A stretch of 64,000 bases of DNA from Platanthera guangdongensis (GCA_039583875.1 CM077152.1:22915538-22979537); one strand, 5' to 3'. Positions 34,591 to 46,432 are shown, numbered from the stretch's first letter. The notes: a model not told the origin generated them from the letters alone. Made by a program: numbers and translations.

Positions 34591-36476
34591 GCCGAGCTGC
34601 GAGTGAAGCCAATGTCCCGGAGAGCTTTGCTGAACTTGTCGAACCATGCCCGAGGGGATTGTTTGAGACCATATAGAGATTTGAGAAGATGACAAACCCG
34701 TGACTCCCCCGTGGTCTCAAACCCGGGAGGTTGTTGCATGTAAACCGTTTCCTGAAGGTCGCCATTCAGGAAAGCGTTCTTGACGTCGAGTTGAAATAAG
34801 GGCCACTGGCGATGGACAGCCACAGAGATGAGAATGCGGACCGTGTTGAGCTTAGCGACCGGAGAGAAAGTCTCGTCATAGTCCAGCCCCGGTTGCTGGG
34901 TGAAGCCACGAGCAACCAAGCGAGCTTTGAGACGATCAATGGTCCCATCAGGAGCATGTTTAATGACGAAAACCCATTTGCACCCAACGGGTTTCTGGCC
35001 GGGAGGAAGGGGCACCAAGGTCCAAGTCTGGTTGGCCCAAAGAGCAGCCATCTCGTCTTCCATGGCCGCACGCCACCCAGGATGTTGAAGAGCGTCCTGG
35101 ACAGAAGTAGGAATAGAGACCGAGGAGAGCGAAGTAGCCAAGGTCTGAAGAGGTGGAGAGAGGCGATGGAGAGAAACATAGTCCGCCATTGGATGAGCGG
35201 TAGAGGCCGACACCGGAGCAGCAGAACACGGAGAAGCCGAGGTCGAAGCCGTCTGCAGAGGAGCAACGGGAGGAAGAGGGCGACGAGCATAGACCCGAAT
35301 AACGGGGGGTCGAGGAGGGTCAATGGTGGGAGGAGGCGGAGGGATGGTGGGAGGTGAGTGGACGTGGATCACCGGCCGTGGGAGGGAGGGTGGTGTAGGA
35401 GGTGGTGGTAGAAGTGGTGGCAAAGGAGGAGGGAAGAAGGGTTGATCCTCCCGGAAAGTAACATCAGCCGAAACAGAGACCTTCCGGGTGATCGGAGAGT
35501 AGCAAACATAGCCCTTTTGGGTGCGGGAGTAGCCGACAAAAATGTGTTTGGCCGCACGGGGATCCAGTTTGTCAAGAGTGGGGCCCAGGTTATGGACAAA
35601 GCAGGTACATCCAAAAACCCGGGGGGTGAGGGGGAAGGCGGGTGTGGAGGGAAAAAGAAGGCTGAAGGGGGTAGCGTTCTGGAGAACGGGAGAGGGGAGA
35701 CGGTTGATAAGAAAACATGCAGTGGACACCGCAAAGTTCCAGAAGACTTTGGGAACATGCATCTGAAGCATGAGAGAGCGAGCAACATCGAGCAAGTGAC
35801 GGTTCTTGCGTTCAGCGACCCCGTTTTGTTGAGGGGTGTAGGGACAAGAGGTCTGGTGAACAATACCGAAGTTTGCGCAGAGAGTGGCAAACTCGTGGCT
35901 AGTATATTCCCGGGCATTATCAGAGCGGAAAGTTTTAATGGTGGTAGAGAATTGCGTACAAGTCTCTAACACAAACGCCTGAAAGACACGAGGAAGCTCA
36001 GAGCGATCATGCAGGAGGTACAACCAAGTAGTACGAGAGTAATCATCAATAAATGTTAGAAAATAACGATAACCAGAAATGCTAGAAACTTTATAGGGTC
36101 CCCAAATATCAGAATGTATTAAATCAAACGGAGCAGAGCTCCTAGTACAATGAGCGGGATAAGAAGAGCGAGGCTGTTTTCCAATAATACAAGAATCGCA
36201 TTTAAAAGCAGGAAGAGAAAGGTCGGGAAGCGCCTTCTGCAGGATAGGTAGAGGGGCATGCCCAAGCCGACAATGCCAATCAGACGAGGAAACAGAGGAA
36301 AGGGAGGTGGGAGAGACATCGAGGAGGTAGAGCCCGTTCTGCAGCCGACCCCTACCAATGGTAATCCGCGTCTGCCGATCTTGTATCAAAAAACCAGAAG
36401 AGGTGAAGGTGATAAAGCAATTCATATCAGTAGTAAGACGACCAACAGAGAGTAAATTAAAAGGCGAGGCTGGCAC
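34470..36476 (-). pseudogene. C2 integrase and reverse transcriptase
   Basis: A 668-residue open frame. Order: pre-integrase zinc part (CRLGHAPLPILQKALPDL, CDSCIIGKQ); integrase core with D, D and E in DLIHSDIWGPYK, FRSDNAREYTS and PQQNGVAERKNRHLL; proline-rich spacer; RT with [31 protein letters not shown] and [18 protein letters not shown]. The frame then goes wrong at TRSSADFSLLLATR, just before the VDD box. Domain lengths and motifs are as expected, so the protein needs only the two frame corrections to be complete. That is an observation about its recent decay, not evidence of activity. Confidence 0.92.
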
Positions 36477-37714
36477 AAAGAACGGAGCGAAGAGAGAGAG
36501 GGAGGAAGGAGGAGATCCGCGCAGCCGGAGACCGGGACAAGCGCACCATTGGCCACAGTAATAGACGGGGGGTGATCAACAGCAGAGAACTGGGGCGGCC
36601 GCATGGAAGTGATGTGGTGGGTGGCTCCCGAGTCCAGGATCCAGCGAGAGCTGGAAGAGAGACAGGCAGTACCTGCAGTGGAGGTGGAGACAATACCTGC
36701 ATGGGAGGTGGAGGCAATGGAAGCAGAAGGGGGGTTGAGGAGCCCCTGGAGTTGTTGCAGCTGAAGGCGAAGAGCCTCAAGATCCGTACCAGTTGGAGGA
36801 GAGCTATCGGTAACAGCAGCAGTAGGCGGGCGAGGAGGGTAGCCATGTTTCTTGTGACAGACGGCTTCAGTATGGCCATCCCGGCCGCAGTAGGTGCACT
36901 TGGGCCGTCCGCGGCCACCACGGCCCCGCCCACGGGAGCCCGTACGGCCACCCCGAGTAAAAGAGGGTTGTGGAAGTAAAGGAGGAAGGGCTTGCTGAAG
37001 AAGGGCCGGCGAGGGTGGTGCAGGAGCCTCCGGTGGAGGTGGTACGCGAAGTAACATTGAGCAGACATCAGAGAAGGAAGGGGTAGTGGGTGAAGCCAGA
37101 ACCTGGGCCCGAATACTGTGCAGGTGTGGCGGAACGCGATCCATAATCATAGCAATACAAACAGCCTCCTTCTGGGCGCGTTGGGCAGCGAGATCAGTAG
37201 TCGCGGGCTGGTGCTGAATCCAGGCTTCCGTGAGAGTTTTAGCACGGGCCACGAAGGAGGTCATGTCCAGAGCTTTGCCAACATCCAAGGCTTGAAGATC
37301 AGTGAGGATGTCAAAAAGGTGCTGAAGGCTGTCCTTCCCGGAGTACAATGAATGAAGTTCATCCCACATGGCTTTGGCGGTCTCATGATACATGATCATC
37401 TGGTACGGCTCACCCTCCACCGAGTTCAGGATCCAGGTCTGGACGCGACCATCATTGCGGAGCCAATCATCAGTAGGAGGAGTTGGTGAGCCCTGGGTAA
37501 GGTGACGAGCAAGACCCTTGGCCTGTAAGACCCGGCGGACAGAGTGGACCCAGGGAATGAAGTTGGACTTGCCAGAGAGAGAAATAGTAGTAATCCGAAG
37601 CTCATCGCGGAGTTCGAGAGGAGCCACGTGGTCGGCAGGGGGTTGAGCGGTAGTGGAGTCGCTGGAGGACATGGCGACTGAGTGGCAGCAGACAGCAGGG
37701 CTCGGAGAGAACAA
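36422..37714 (-). CDS. C2 Gag and protease start
   Basis: A 430-residue frame. Residues about 50-215 form the Copia gag capsid (LSGKSNFIPWVHSVRRVLQ, TWILNSVEGEPYQMIMYHET, AMWDELHSLYSGKDSLQHLF). Near residue 275 is the nucleocapsid zinc knuckle CTYCGRDGHTEAVC, and near 360 the aspartic protease site WILDSGATHHIT. The frame leaves the protein path at SLRSLCQPR, where a small indel near 36485 shifts it relative to the integrase frame. The initiator may be the second ATG (MSSSDST, residue 15) rather than the first. Gag assembles cytoplasmic particles around the genomic RNA. Confidence 0.9.
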   Translation of the reverse strand: MFSPSPAVCCHSVAMSSSDSTTAQPPADHVAPLELRDELRITTISLSGKSNFIPWVHSVRRVLQAKGLARHLTQGSPTPPTDDWLRNDGRVQTWILNSVEGEPYQMIMYHETAKAMWDELHSLYSGKDSLQHLFDILTDLQALDVGKALDMTSFVARAKTLTEAWIQHQPATTDLAAQRAQKEAVCIAMIMDRVPPHLHSIRAQVLASPTTPSFSDVCSMLLRVPPPPEAPAPPSPALLQQALPPLLPQPSFTRGGRTGSRGRGRGGRGRPKCTYCGRDGHTEAVCHKKHGYPPRPPTAAVTDSSPPTGTDLEALRLQLQQLQGLLNPPSASIASTSHAGIVSTSTAGTACLSSSSRWILDSGATHHITSMRPPQFSAVDHPPSITVANGALVPVSGCADLLLPPSLSSLRSLCQPRLLIYSLLVVLLLI

Positions 37715-38466
37715 ACCGCGCGGCCAGCAGTGGGAGAAAGGAGAGCCCGCAGCGGTCTGGAGGTCGCGGCGGTCTGGAGGTCGCGGCGGTCTGGAGGTCG
37801 CGGCGGTCTGGAGGTCGCAGCGAACTAAGTGAGGCCGCGGCGAACAGGAGCAGTCCGCGAGAGGAGGTCGCGGCGAGTTGGAAGAGGTCGCAGATCAGTG
37901 GAGCAGATCGCAGCTGTTGAGAGCAGAGCTGGAGCAGTCCGCGACAGAGGTCGCAGCGAACTGGGGCAGGTCGCGGCAGAGGTCGCAGCAAGAGGAGCAC
38001 ACAGTGGACACAAGGAGAGCCCGCAGCGGACAGGAGCAGTCCGCAAGAGACTGCGGAGAGAGAGAGTCCGCGAGCACAGAGGCTCGAGCGGACAGAAATA
38101 GAGCGAGCTAGAGGGAGCAGTCCGCGAGCAAAGAGGCTCGAGCGGACACAAACAGAGTGCAGCGGACAGGAAGGATCGTCCGGAGCGGATAGAGAGAGGT
38201 GGGCCCCACGAGTCAGAGCAGAAGAGGGCTATAAGAAGCCTGAGGAGGGTGGAACCACGGAGGGAGAGAAGAGGAGCGGAAACAGAAGGGCAGTCCGCAC
38301 GAGACCAGAGCGGACAGGAAGGCAGTCCGCAGGGTAGCCGAGCGGTCAGGTACAGAGGGGCAGTCCGCAGAGGCGGATGCAGAAGGACAGTCCGCAGATG
38401 CAGGAAGGCAGTCCGCAGGAGACCGGGCGGACAGAAAAAGGGCAGGTCGCAGTTAGACGTAACCTG
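37715..38466 (-). repeat. C2 leader with tandem repeats
   Basis: Four tandem 17-bp units GGTCTGGAGGTCGCGGC at 37754-37821 (last unit one base changed). Beyond these are many GCAGTCCGC and GCGGACAG words, the same vocabulary as in the C1 leader. Confidence 0.8.
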
Positions 38467-38478
38467 GCTCTGATACCA
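38467..38478 (-). other. Primer-binding site of C2
   Basis: TGGTATCAGAGC on the minus strand abutting the 5' LTR. On the plus strand the match to tRNA-iMet runs CGTAACCTGGCTCTGATACC plus A, positions 56-76, with a single mismatch, T instead of A, at 58. Confidence 0.92.
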
Positions 38479-38650
38479 TGTTGGCAGTGTCCAAAGCTTG
38501 TATGTATTATTCCAATATCTAAATACAAGGAGAGAATACAAATATATAGGAGAGAAGAGAGAAGAATAAATCATATACATGATGTGGGACTAAAGAAGGA
38601 GGAGGAAAAATGGGCCATCAAATGGGCCTTTTACATGGGCTTTTCTAATA
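38479..38650 (-). repeat. 5' LTR of C2
   Basis: 172-bp partner of 33393-33560, also ending TAATA. Confidence 0.94.
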
Positions 38651-41012
38651 ATAGCCAAACCCGCGTCACGGGGTTATTCCTTCCGCAGCCCACGACCCCG
38701 AATATTTAAGAATAGGGCATCATGTAACCAGTTACGCACCCCCTACTATTTTTCCAACCGAGCACTTGAAATTGAAACAGTCGCAAGACCCTCCTCTCAT
38801 CGACGCTCCCAACGAGCCTCCCGCGCGGCTTTAGGGCTCTCGATTCCTTCTGTTGAGGTCGATGACACTCCTATTCATCTATTCAAGCGCAGCAGGCATC
38901 CTCCCTGTTGAAGATAGCTTCAGCAGACCGCAGAGGAACTTTCCCCCATGCCCCAGTCATACGATTGAGCCCAGTTTCTGTTTCAATCGACTCCTATAGG
39001 CTTTCTCTTGTAAGTCACTGATCCAATCCTTCTTCCCAACCGCAATTTGGCTCGACTTACTGATGTTGTAGATTCCCCTCCCGCAAATCGCAGTCGGACA
39101 GTGATTTGGAGTCGTCCCTTCCAAATCGAAGGCAACCCGCTATTCTTGCAAGATCTTCCCTCTTGCATTAAGTTATATTTCAGTTATTAATTATTCCTTT
39201 ATTTTCAGTAGTAGCCATGGGTTTTTCAGTAGTAGACATGGGTTATTCCTTTATTTTCAATAGTAGCCAAGGGTTTGGTCTCCACCAATTTCTATTTGTG
39301 GGAAAAAGTGGCAAAAGCCCTTAGCATTTCTTTTCTTTGTATCATTCTTTTCCACTCTTAATTCCTGGTGAAATGATGTAGTTTTGTCATCTAAGCTCTA
39401 AAGGATTGATAGTTAATTAATTAGGGTTTATGTTTAAATTCAGATTTAGGGTTCGAGTTGACGTAGATCGGAGAAGAATTATTGGTGCTTTCAATGTGAC
39501 ATGGAAGAGTCATGTTGTCCCGTCGTATGTACGAGTGTCGCAATACCGAGGTAAGAAATTTGTTTCCTTTTGGCTAGACATATCACGTAGATCAATGTAT
39601 ATATTTTTCCTTAGGCATTGTACAACTTTATATATATGAATATGATACGAACATGAAATTTTGTATGACACGCTTATGTATAGATGAGAATATTAGATCA
39701 AAATTCAATCGTCTTGTCATAATATGTTACCATGTATACTAAAATGAAATAAATGTTATTTCTCATAGTTAGCCATATCTTGTAAATTTATGAAGGTTTC
39801 CCCCAAATGTAGTTTTAACATATCATGAAGATAAGAATAATAAACATATTTAAGAAAAGTGCAGCTTATGAATAGAGGAAAATAGTGATTTATACTTTCA
39901 CGATTGTGTGAAATTAATATGCATAATGAGATTTAAGATGTAAAATATCTCCTATGAAAATTTCATAGCCTCACAAGTGAACCTCTGAATTACGTGGGTG
40001 CGAGAGATTACGTCTTTCATACATAGAAATCATGAAAGTGAAAATCATAATATAACTAATTCATCGTGTCGATTTCATTAACATAAAAATAGTACATAAG
40101 ACAAACACGATGAGATTCATATTTTAAGAATGAAATCTTATGTGAACGTTCCCCCAAGATAAATCGTACAAATCAGTAATAATGAGTTTAAAGGATTAAT
40201 GAAATAAAAAAAATAGATTAGAGATTTTAATCGGGTGTTCGTTTTTGTGTTCATGCTGGCTACTAATAAGAAGATAATTAGGAGGCAAGCTCGAGACGTT
40301 TCTTTCATGATAAATAGACTGATAGAGGCACACTATCTTACTCATTGGGGATAGCAGACCTTGTGAGCCTCAAGTTTGGGAGTCAACATCTCATTCAAGA
40401 TTAGTAGATTCGAGTTTGTGTATGTGACAGAGACATATGTTCGTTAGTAGGGACTCAAATCGTTAGAATGTGCATAAGAATCTACTAAACTAAAATGAGA
40501 AGAATAGAAAATATGAGACATCTCAATTCCAAATGCAAGTCAAAATCTAGAAATCTCTCTAGGTTAATGGTTTTGAATTTCAAAAGAAAATTCAGTTTAA
40601 GATCACGTGATAGATCAGGCATTTAATGGTTCAAGTACTTTATAGAAAAACATGTATAGAACATAGTTTACATTTATTAGTATAAAATGTTATTTTAAAG
40701 CATGCTCCTATAAATTGATTAAAAAATATTTTTAGTGTCACTGGGGGAAAAGTCTTTCTTGCTCGCCAGTGGGATAATCCGTTTTCGGATTTTTTTATTA
40801 CAGGAATTACGGGTCAAGTTGTTCTCTCTTAATTCCTAGTTGACTGTGTTTCAATTGTAAGGTATTTCACTAAATTTTTTTCCAGTCATTTACTTCGGCC
40901 ATAAATTTTAGTTAATCTTGTTATGATACTAATTTTATATTATTACTCAGTTTGCTTCACATCATAAGTTTCGGTCAGACCTATGAATTGATGTCAAACT
41001 AGGTGATGATGT

Positions 41013-41191
41013 TACAGTGTTGTTATGGTAGTTTATGTAGAGTAGTGGGGAGTGGGGAGGAGGGGAGGGTTAGCTGTCCAAAATGGTGGTCGGTGGTGGC
41101 CGAAACGAGGGAGTGGCCAAGAGAGTGGGGGCGAGCGAGGTTGCAAGGCTTCGCACCTAGGCTCTAGATTCGGCACAGGGTGACCAAAAGG
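41013..41191 (-). repeat. Old family-B-like LTR, left piece
   Basis: G-rich block GGTGGTCGGTGGTGGCCG, then CTTCGCACCTAGGCTC and GGCACAGGGTGACCAAAAGG, parallel to 17890-18140. It is interrupted at 41196 by the plus-strand chromovirus and resumes at 43500. Confidence 0.55.
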
Positions 41192-41196
41192 AGAAT

Positions 41197-41756
41197 TGAT
41201 GGGGATCCATCAGATCATGCACCTGGAGGAGTTCGCCGCAAGGCGGGATCCACGTTCATTTATTCACGCAGGAGGACTTGATCGGATCGCCGATCGGACT
41301 CCGCGGTTGCGTCCAGGACGTCGCCGTGAGTCAAAACACTATATTAGTTTATATTTTCAGTTTATTATTGATATATTTCAAGAGCCGAACCCACCGGCCA
41401 ATCAAAGCCGTTGATGGGGGATGCCCTAGCTTTTCTTTTCTTATAAATAGGAGTCTTGAGGGCTGAATTCAGTCATTGCAAAATTTGGAGAACTCTAATC
41501 CCGGATTCCAGCGATCCCTCCCCGGTGCCGATGTCGTGGAACCTTAGGTGACGACTCCTAGGCCTCCAAACTCCTCCCCAAGGTACTACCTATCCATAGC
41601 CTCCTTTTCCCCACCTCAAATCCTCCGTCCACCACCTGGAACCCTATAGCCCGCTGAACCCCACCGGCAATTTCCTGCAAACAGTTCAGTTACTGTTCAA
41701 TAATAATTATCACTATTCATTTCCAAAGTCTATTTTGATTTTGCTGTAGCCGGTTC
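41197..41756 (+). repeat. Truncated 5' LTR, family B
   Basis: 560 bp matching the start of 42127-43494, diverging at GTAGCCGGTTC. A TATA box, TATAAATA, lies at 41442-41449. Confidence 0.9.
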
Positions 41757-41889
41757 GCCAAACCCAATATCGTTAACTTACCACCCTCATACGTCACCAC
41801 CGTCTGATGGCCACCCCAGTCCACCCACCATTGGCATCCACCCACCTGGGAACTCATCTTCTCTGGCTTCACCGCAGGCACCACCGATC

Positions 41890-42105
41890 GCCCCGGGATC
41901 CACCTTTCGAGAGATGAGAGATGAGTGCATCAGAGAGATCAGATCCCATCAGTTTGTTCCCACCACGGACGGACCGCGATGTCGCTATTTGGTACACTGG
42001 CAGTGCCGCCCCGAAGCGGACGACACTTGGATACTACCAGCAGAGCTTGATCAACTCGCCCTGGACTTCGACCTTAGTACGATCATCTTCATTCATCGCA
42101 GATGA
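41890..42105 (+). pseudogene. Chromodomain end of family-B pol
   Basis: Reading APPIAPGSTFREMRDECI, then CRYLVHWQCRPEADDTWILP and AELDQLALDFDLST, the YLV.W...P...TWE-like core of a retrotransposon chromodomain. In related elements it binds methylated histone H3 and steers integration. The same tail, more decayed, is at 54790-55000 on the minus strand. A purine tract CAGTCGGGGGAG follows at 42114 before the LTR. Confidence 0.8.
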
Positions 42106-42126
42106 AGGCTTTTCAGTCGGGGGAGT

Positions 42127-43494
42127 TGATGAGGATCCATCAGATCATGCACCTGGAGGGGTTTGTCGCAAAGCGGGACCCACGTTCATTTATTCGCGCA
42201 GGAGGACTTGATCGGATCGCTGATCGGACTCCGCGGTTGCGTCCGGGACGTCGCCACGAGTCAAAACACTATATTAGTTTATATTTTTCAGTTTATTATT
42301 GATGTATTTCAAGGGCCGAACCCACCGGCCAATCATAGTCGTTGATGGGTGATGCCCTAGCTTTTCTTTTCTTATAAATAGGAGTCTTGAGGGCTGAATT
42401 CAGTCATTGCAGAATTTGGAGAACTCTAATCCCGGATTCCAGCGATCCCTCCCCAGTGCCGACGTCGTGGAACCCTAGGTGACGACTCCTAGGCCTCCAA
42501 ACTCCTCCCCAAGGTACTACCTATCCATAGCCTCCTTTTCCCCACCTTGAATCCTCCATCGACCACCCGGAATCACCCCTACAGCCTGTTGAACCCCACC
42601 GGCAATTTCCCGCAAACAGTTCAGTTACTATTCAATAATAATTATCATTATTCATTTCCAAAGTCTATTTTGATTTTCCTGTAGCCGGTTCCTCACCTCC
42701 ACCGCCAGCTTGTGCCTTCTGCCTCCCCTCCTTGCTACAGGTCAGTCGCCCACTCCCCATCAACCTCCCATCCAGCTAACCACCCTCCTCCCCTACACAC
42801 CACCCGGAAACCTCCTCAAGCCCTAGACGGCCACTCCGTAAATCTCCCCTCCGTGGATCCACTACCAAATATTCTCTATTCTCTAGATCACGCTAGATCT
42901 GAGAATTTCATCCCTCGTTCCGACGTTTTCCTCCACCCTTATTACGATTTTTGTCCGGATCCGCTCCTACACATAGGATCTACCCTCCCCCGGTCCGGAT
43001 CTACTCATATGTGACGGGATCCACCGTTTTATTGTCCGTTTTCACCGTTTTTCCGCCGAGGACAGCCGCCGCCACCGTTGCCTCGCCACCGGTTTCATCT
43101 CCGATCGCCGATCTACACATCCGGAGCTCAAATTCTTCAGTGTCTCGGTTCAGCCCTATACTTTGTGAGCTTTTGTAGTATTGTATTATTTGATTCGACA
43201 TTTTCATTTAGTGGTTTGTTATATTTTGTTGCGACTCTTGCTTGTGGAACTTTGTTTTGGTACACTAATAAATTGAAGGAGCCATTCACCGCGTGATTCG
43301 CTTTTATAATTTGCTAAAATTAAATATTTGTTTTCTATTTAAATATCTGTGTGGTGCTGAAAATTTACATTGCTTTAATTTATTTGTCAAAATATCGATC
43401 ATTACATTGCATGTAAGTTTGGATTAGCGTGTCACCCTTTGCACTACTACCTAGAGTCGTAGGTTTTGTGCACCAGTAGCCAACCCCTACATCA
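42127..43494 (+). repeat. 3' LTR, family B
   Basis: 1368-bp LTR starting TGATGAGGATCC and ending CCCTACATCA. Frames inside (42712-43296) are proline/serine-rich and recur in other LTR copies. Confidence 0.9.
42373..42380 (+). promoter_or_regulatory. TATA box of family-B LTR
   Basis: TATAAATA, conserved in position in the other copies (41442-41449; minus strand at 54384-54391 and 62619-62626 as TATTTATA on plus). Confidence 0.65.
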
Positions 43495-43499
43495 AGAAT

Positions 43500-43697
43500 T
43501 CTCACTATAACTTTTGATCCCTTTGGATAAAATCTTCTAGTCCTATTTATAAAGTTCAAACACATGAATGATCATGCTCTTACGACAATGAAGGCTTTAC
43601 AAATAAGATTAAAAAATCATTAAAAATGACAAATTCTTAGATCGTCAATCCACAAAAATGAATAGCTCTGACCGTCTTATGTGGCGTGATTCCCATC
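43500..43697 (-). repeat. Old family-B-like LTR, right piece
   Basis: Continues 41191: CTATTTATAAAG, TAGATCGTCAATCC and an end at GATTCCCATCA, parallel to 18150-18272. Confidence 0.55.
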
Positions 43698-45423
43698 ACT
43701 ATCCTTTTTGTTGCCATGAATTGTAAGCAGAAAGCCCAATTAAAAACTTTTCAAGGACCATATGTATCTCATAGATATGGAGCGCTTCAACTTCGGTAAT
43801 TAAAAAGATAGTTGAGCAATTATTTGGTTCTCAAGCAACCCAATCATGAGGTTTATCTATAATAACATGCGAGACAAGTTCACGATTAAACCATTATGGT
43901 GCAGATATCTAATAATTGATTAGAACTAGCCAAAACAGGTTATGCAGTGTTGAAGCAGATTAAACAAAATTACATATAGAGGACAGAGTGAAGAAAGAAT
44001 ACCAACTAGCATCCTTAAGGCAAAAAACTTCTAAAATAAAAATGGAAGGATCCTTTGAGGAAAAAAGTACGTCAAGATATATTATCATCTACTTTGATTG
44101 ATAAATCCAAAAGAAATGGAATATCTATTCCAAAAAGAAATTGTTTCAAAGGGACTAATTTAATAAAACGAATTGGGCATTCGAGCCCAAACATTTGGGA
44201 AGTATAGGAATATTTAACGAAAGAGCGGGAGATTGCTTAAGAAATAAAATTTTCTTTCAGAATGAATCTCTACAAGTGCATGAGTCTATATAATGTGTAA
44301 ATGATAATGAGATGGTCTATGGAGTAGATTGTAACAGCCCAAACCTCACAATAACAGAAATGTTGTCCGCTTTGGTTCATCCCAACCCATACTAAGTTAA
44401 ACCTCAAGGTTTTCCCTTTTCCACGGGAGGCATACGAGCACTTCAGGACTACTGGCGGAGCAGTTTTTGGAGCGGCACATCGCTGTTTATTTGATCGCAG
44501 CGCCAAAGAGGTGTTTTACCCTAGCAGTGCCAAAATCCACTGCCCAAATCGGCAAAATAATAGTGATTTGGAGTCTTGAAATTTTTCCACAGCTCCAAAA
44601 TTGTGAACAGCGCGTCTTGTCTCGCCCTAGCAAAATTTTTGCGCGAGTCTGGTGTTTCGTTCTCCGCCAACGAACGGAATTGCCTTTCTTCTAGATCTTC
44701 CGAAGCCGTCAACCTGCGTTCTCCGCCAACCCACGCAACCTGCCAGTGAGCCCTTCGCCTACCTGTACATCTCCAGATCGTCATCGACTGCAGAGATTTT
44801 CTTTGATATTGCCATTTCTCCTTGTTTCCTCGAAAAATTTCTGCTCACTTGCATTACTTGTTGTTTAGGGTTCAATATAGAGATTTTGTTCTCTTCCAGT
44901 ACCGACGTTAAAAGAATTTTGTTTCTCTCAAATCTGCATCCTTGCTCACTTCCATCGCTATTTTTTTATACAAATTATTTTTAAGTTAGCTCAGTTTCAA
45001 TAAAGAACGTGATATGAACAAAATGCATGATGCCGAAAAAATGATTTTTCAAACCGGAGATCATTTGTTGTTTCCCAAATTTTTGTTGTATCATGATATC
45101 ATTTCTAATTTAATCTTTGTTAAATGAACAAAATCTGAACATGAGATCATTTCCATAGCATCATTTTTTGAGATTTTGTAGATAGGCAAATCGAGTGATG
45201 GTGGAATATCAACGAATTGGGAGACAACCCATGGTATGTTACTTTGTGCTCTACGTAAATGAGAGAATGACTTAGGGAATAGACCAACAACTCATTTTCA
45301 ATAAAGATGGTAGGTCCAATTTGCTGAAAAACTTCAAAGAGCGAGTAAGTTTGGACTACAATTGTGCACAAATGAAAAACAAGTAGAATCAACTGAAACG
45401 GGATTTGAAATTATGGCATAAAC
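43698..45423. other. Intron sequence; possible LTR start
   Basis: Mostly unassigned. At 44333 TGTAACAGCCCAAACC and then TTGTCCGCTTTGG and CCTCAAGGTTTT resemble the start of a common plant LTR type, but no partner or end was found. Confidence 0.35.
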
Positions 45424-46162
45424 TTAAAAGAGGTGAGGTCGGGCTTGGTTGGAACCCCACAAAATGGACAATAGATGTTTCTGATGATTGGTGAGCAGGA
45501 TGAGCAAAACTGGCAGAAGGTGGGGGGGAGGCAACCAGAGGTCGTTGAAGAAGAGTCGTAAAAGTCGAGATGCGAGCAATATTGGCATCGAGGGTCGGAG
45601 AGTCAGTTTCACCGAGAATTTGCTAACGTATCATGTCATAGGAGTCTGGCAGGCGAAGAAGATAACACACTACCTGGAGTTCCTATAAATATTTGTGTTG
45701 TTCGGCAATATTAGCAGAGAAAGGTCGATGCAATAGTAGCTCTACACCAAGAACCTGGAATTCCTAGTAAGCTGTTGTGGTGGGGGGGCATGGTGGGGTA
45801 GGCAAAGAGATCTTCATATAATGTGTAAAGGAGAGATGTCTTTGCTTCCTTTGAGTATAGAGCATCAAGATGGTCCCAAGCGGCTTTGACTGTTTCATCA
45901 TGGAGAATGATGATTAAGCACTCGCCAGAGAGACTGTTGGCGAGCCATGTTCGAACTAGGGCATCGCTAGCATCCCAATCATCATAAATGTCAAATCCTT
46001 TAGCTGAGGATCAACAGAGAGATGATGATGTCTACATAGAGACCTCAACAGAAAGGTAAATGAGACACTCCAATATGGATTGTTCGGTTCGGTCAACTTG
46101 GATGTAGTGAGAAGATTGTCGGGGGGACTTAAAGCTGAAGAAGTGACACCCGAAGTCGCCAT
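45424..46162 (-). pseudogene. Copia gag fragment
   Basis: From MATSGVTSSALSPPDNLL (start 46162) the minus strand reads NPYWSVSFTFLLRSLC, DDWDASDALVRTWLANSLSG, IIILHDETVKAAWDHLDALY, the layout of Copia gag (capsid, UBN2-type). The end has several frameshifts and stops, and the element is cut off at about 45424 before any pol domain. Confidence 0.78.
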
Positions 46163-46432
46163 AGAGAAGAGAAGAAGACGGTGTGATCAGAGAACCTTAA
46201 CTGCACAACCGAAACAGAGACCGCACAAGTCGCAACGAGCGAGAAAACGGCCGATCAGGAAAAACGAAGATCGCACAAACCGTGAAGGGGAAGGTGCAGA
46301 GCAGAGAGCAGAGGAGGCGTGCGGTTAAATAACCGAAGTCCGCACAAGGAGCAAAAGAGGGCGAGCAGTTAGAAAACTAAAGTCTGCACAATAAGCGAAA
46401 AGCAGAGTTCACAATCAAAGAAATGATGTTAC

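Larger units (their letters stand above)
33393..38650 (-). mobile_element. Ty1/Copia element C2, almost intact
   Basis: LTRs 33393-33560 (168 bp) and 38479-38650 (172 bp), TGTTGGCAGTG to CTTTTCTAATA, differ at about two bases plus a 4-bp indel. The flanking duplication ATAGC (33388-33392, 38651-38655) is perfect. It has a primer site, gag, protease, integrase, RT and RNase H in Copia order. Only two small frameshifts (near 36485 and 34580) prevent one continuous polyprotein. The LTR ends in TA rather than CA. It is inserted in the large LTR 33111-41012, within the host gene's intron. Confidence 0.95.
33111..41012 (+). repeat. Large Gypsy-type LTR split by Copia C2
   Basis: Begins TGTAACATCCGAAG at 33111 and ends GATGATGTTACA at 41012, matching inverted termini. 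Removing C2 and its duplicated target leaves about 2.6 kb. The layout resembles other large LTRs: a TATA-like ATATTTAAGAAT near 38701, leader-like sequence, then a long AT-rich region. No internal coding region is visible, so it is probably a solo LTR. Flanking 5-mers GTACT/GTGTT match only in part, so the ends are less certain than for the other elements. Confidence 0.5.
41197..43494 (+). mobile_element. Family-B chromovirus, nearly all coding sequence deleted
   Basis: Plus-strand element. The second LTR 42127-43494 is complete (TGATGAGGATCC to CCCTACATCA); the first, 41197-41756, lacks its 3' part. The flanking duplication AGAAT (41192-41196, 43495-43499) is perfect, and the rejoined target matches the uninterrupted relative at about 18139. 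Between the LTRs only 370 bp remain, holding the end of pol with a chromodomain. A single deletion removed the rest of the first LTR, primer site, gag, protease, RT, RNase H and most of integrase. Confidence 0.9.

Noticed and set aside
34812..35969. Plus-strand frames of 175-181 codons
   Set aside because: Antisense shadows of the C2 polyprotein, which has full domain support on the minus strand.
44390..44460. 5S rRNA-like words (CACGGGAGGCATACGAGCAC)
   Set aside because: Only short loose similarity; the internal promoter and length of a 5S gene are absent.
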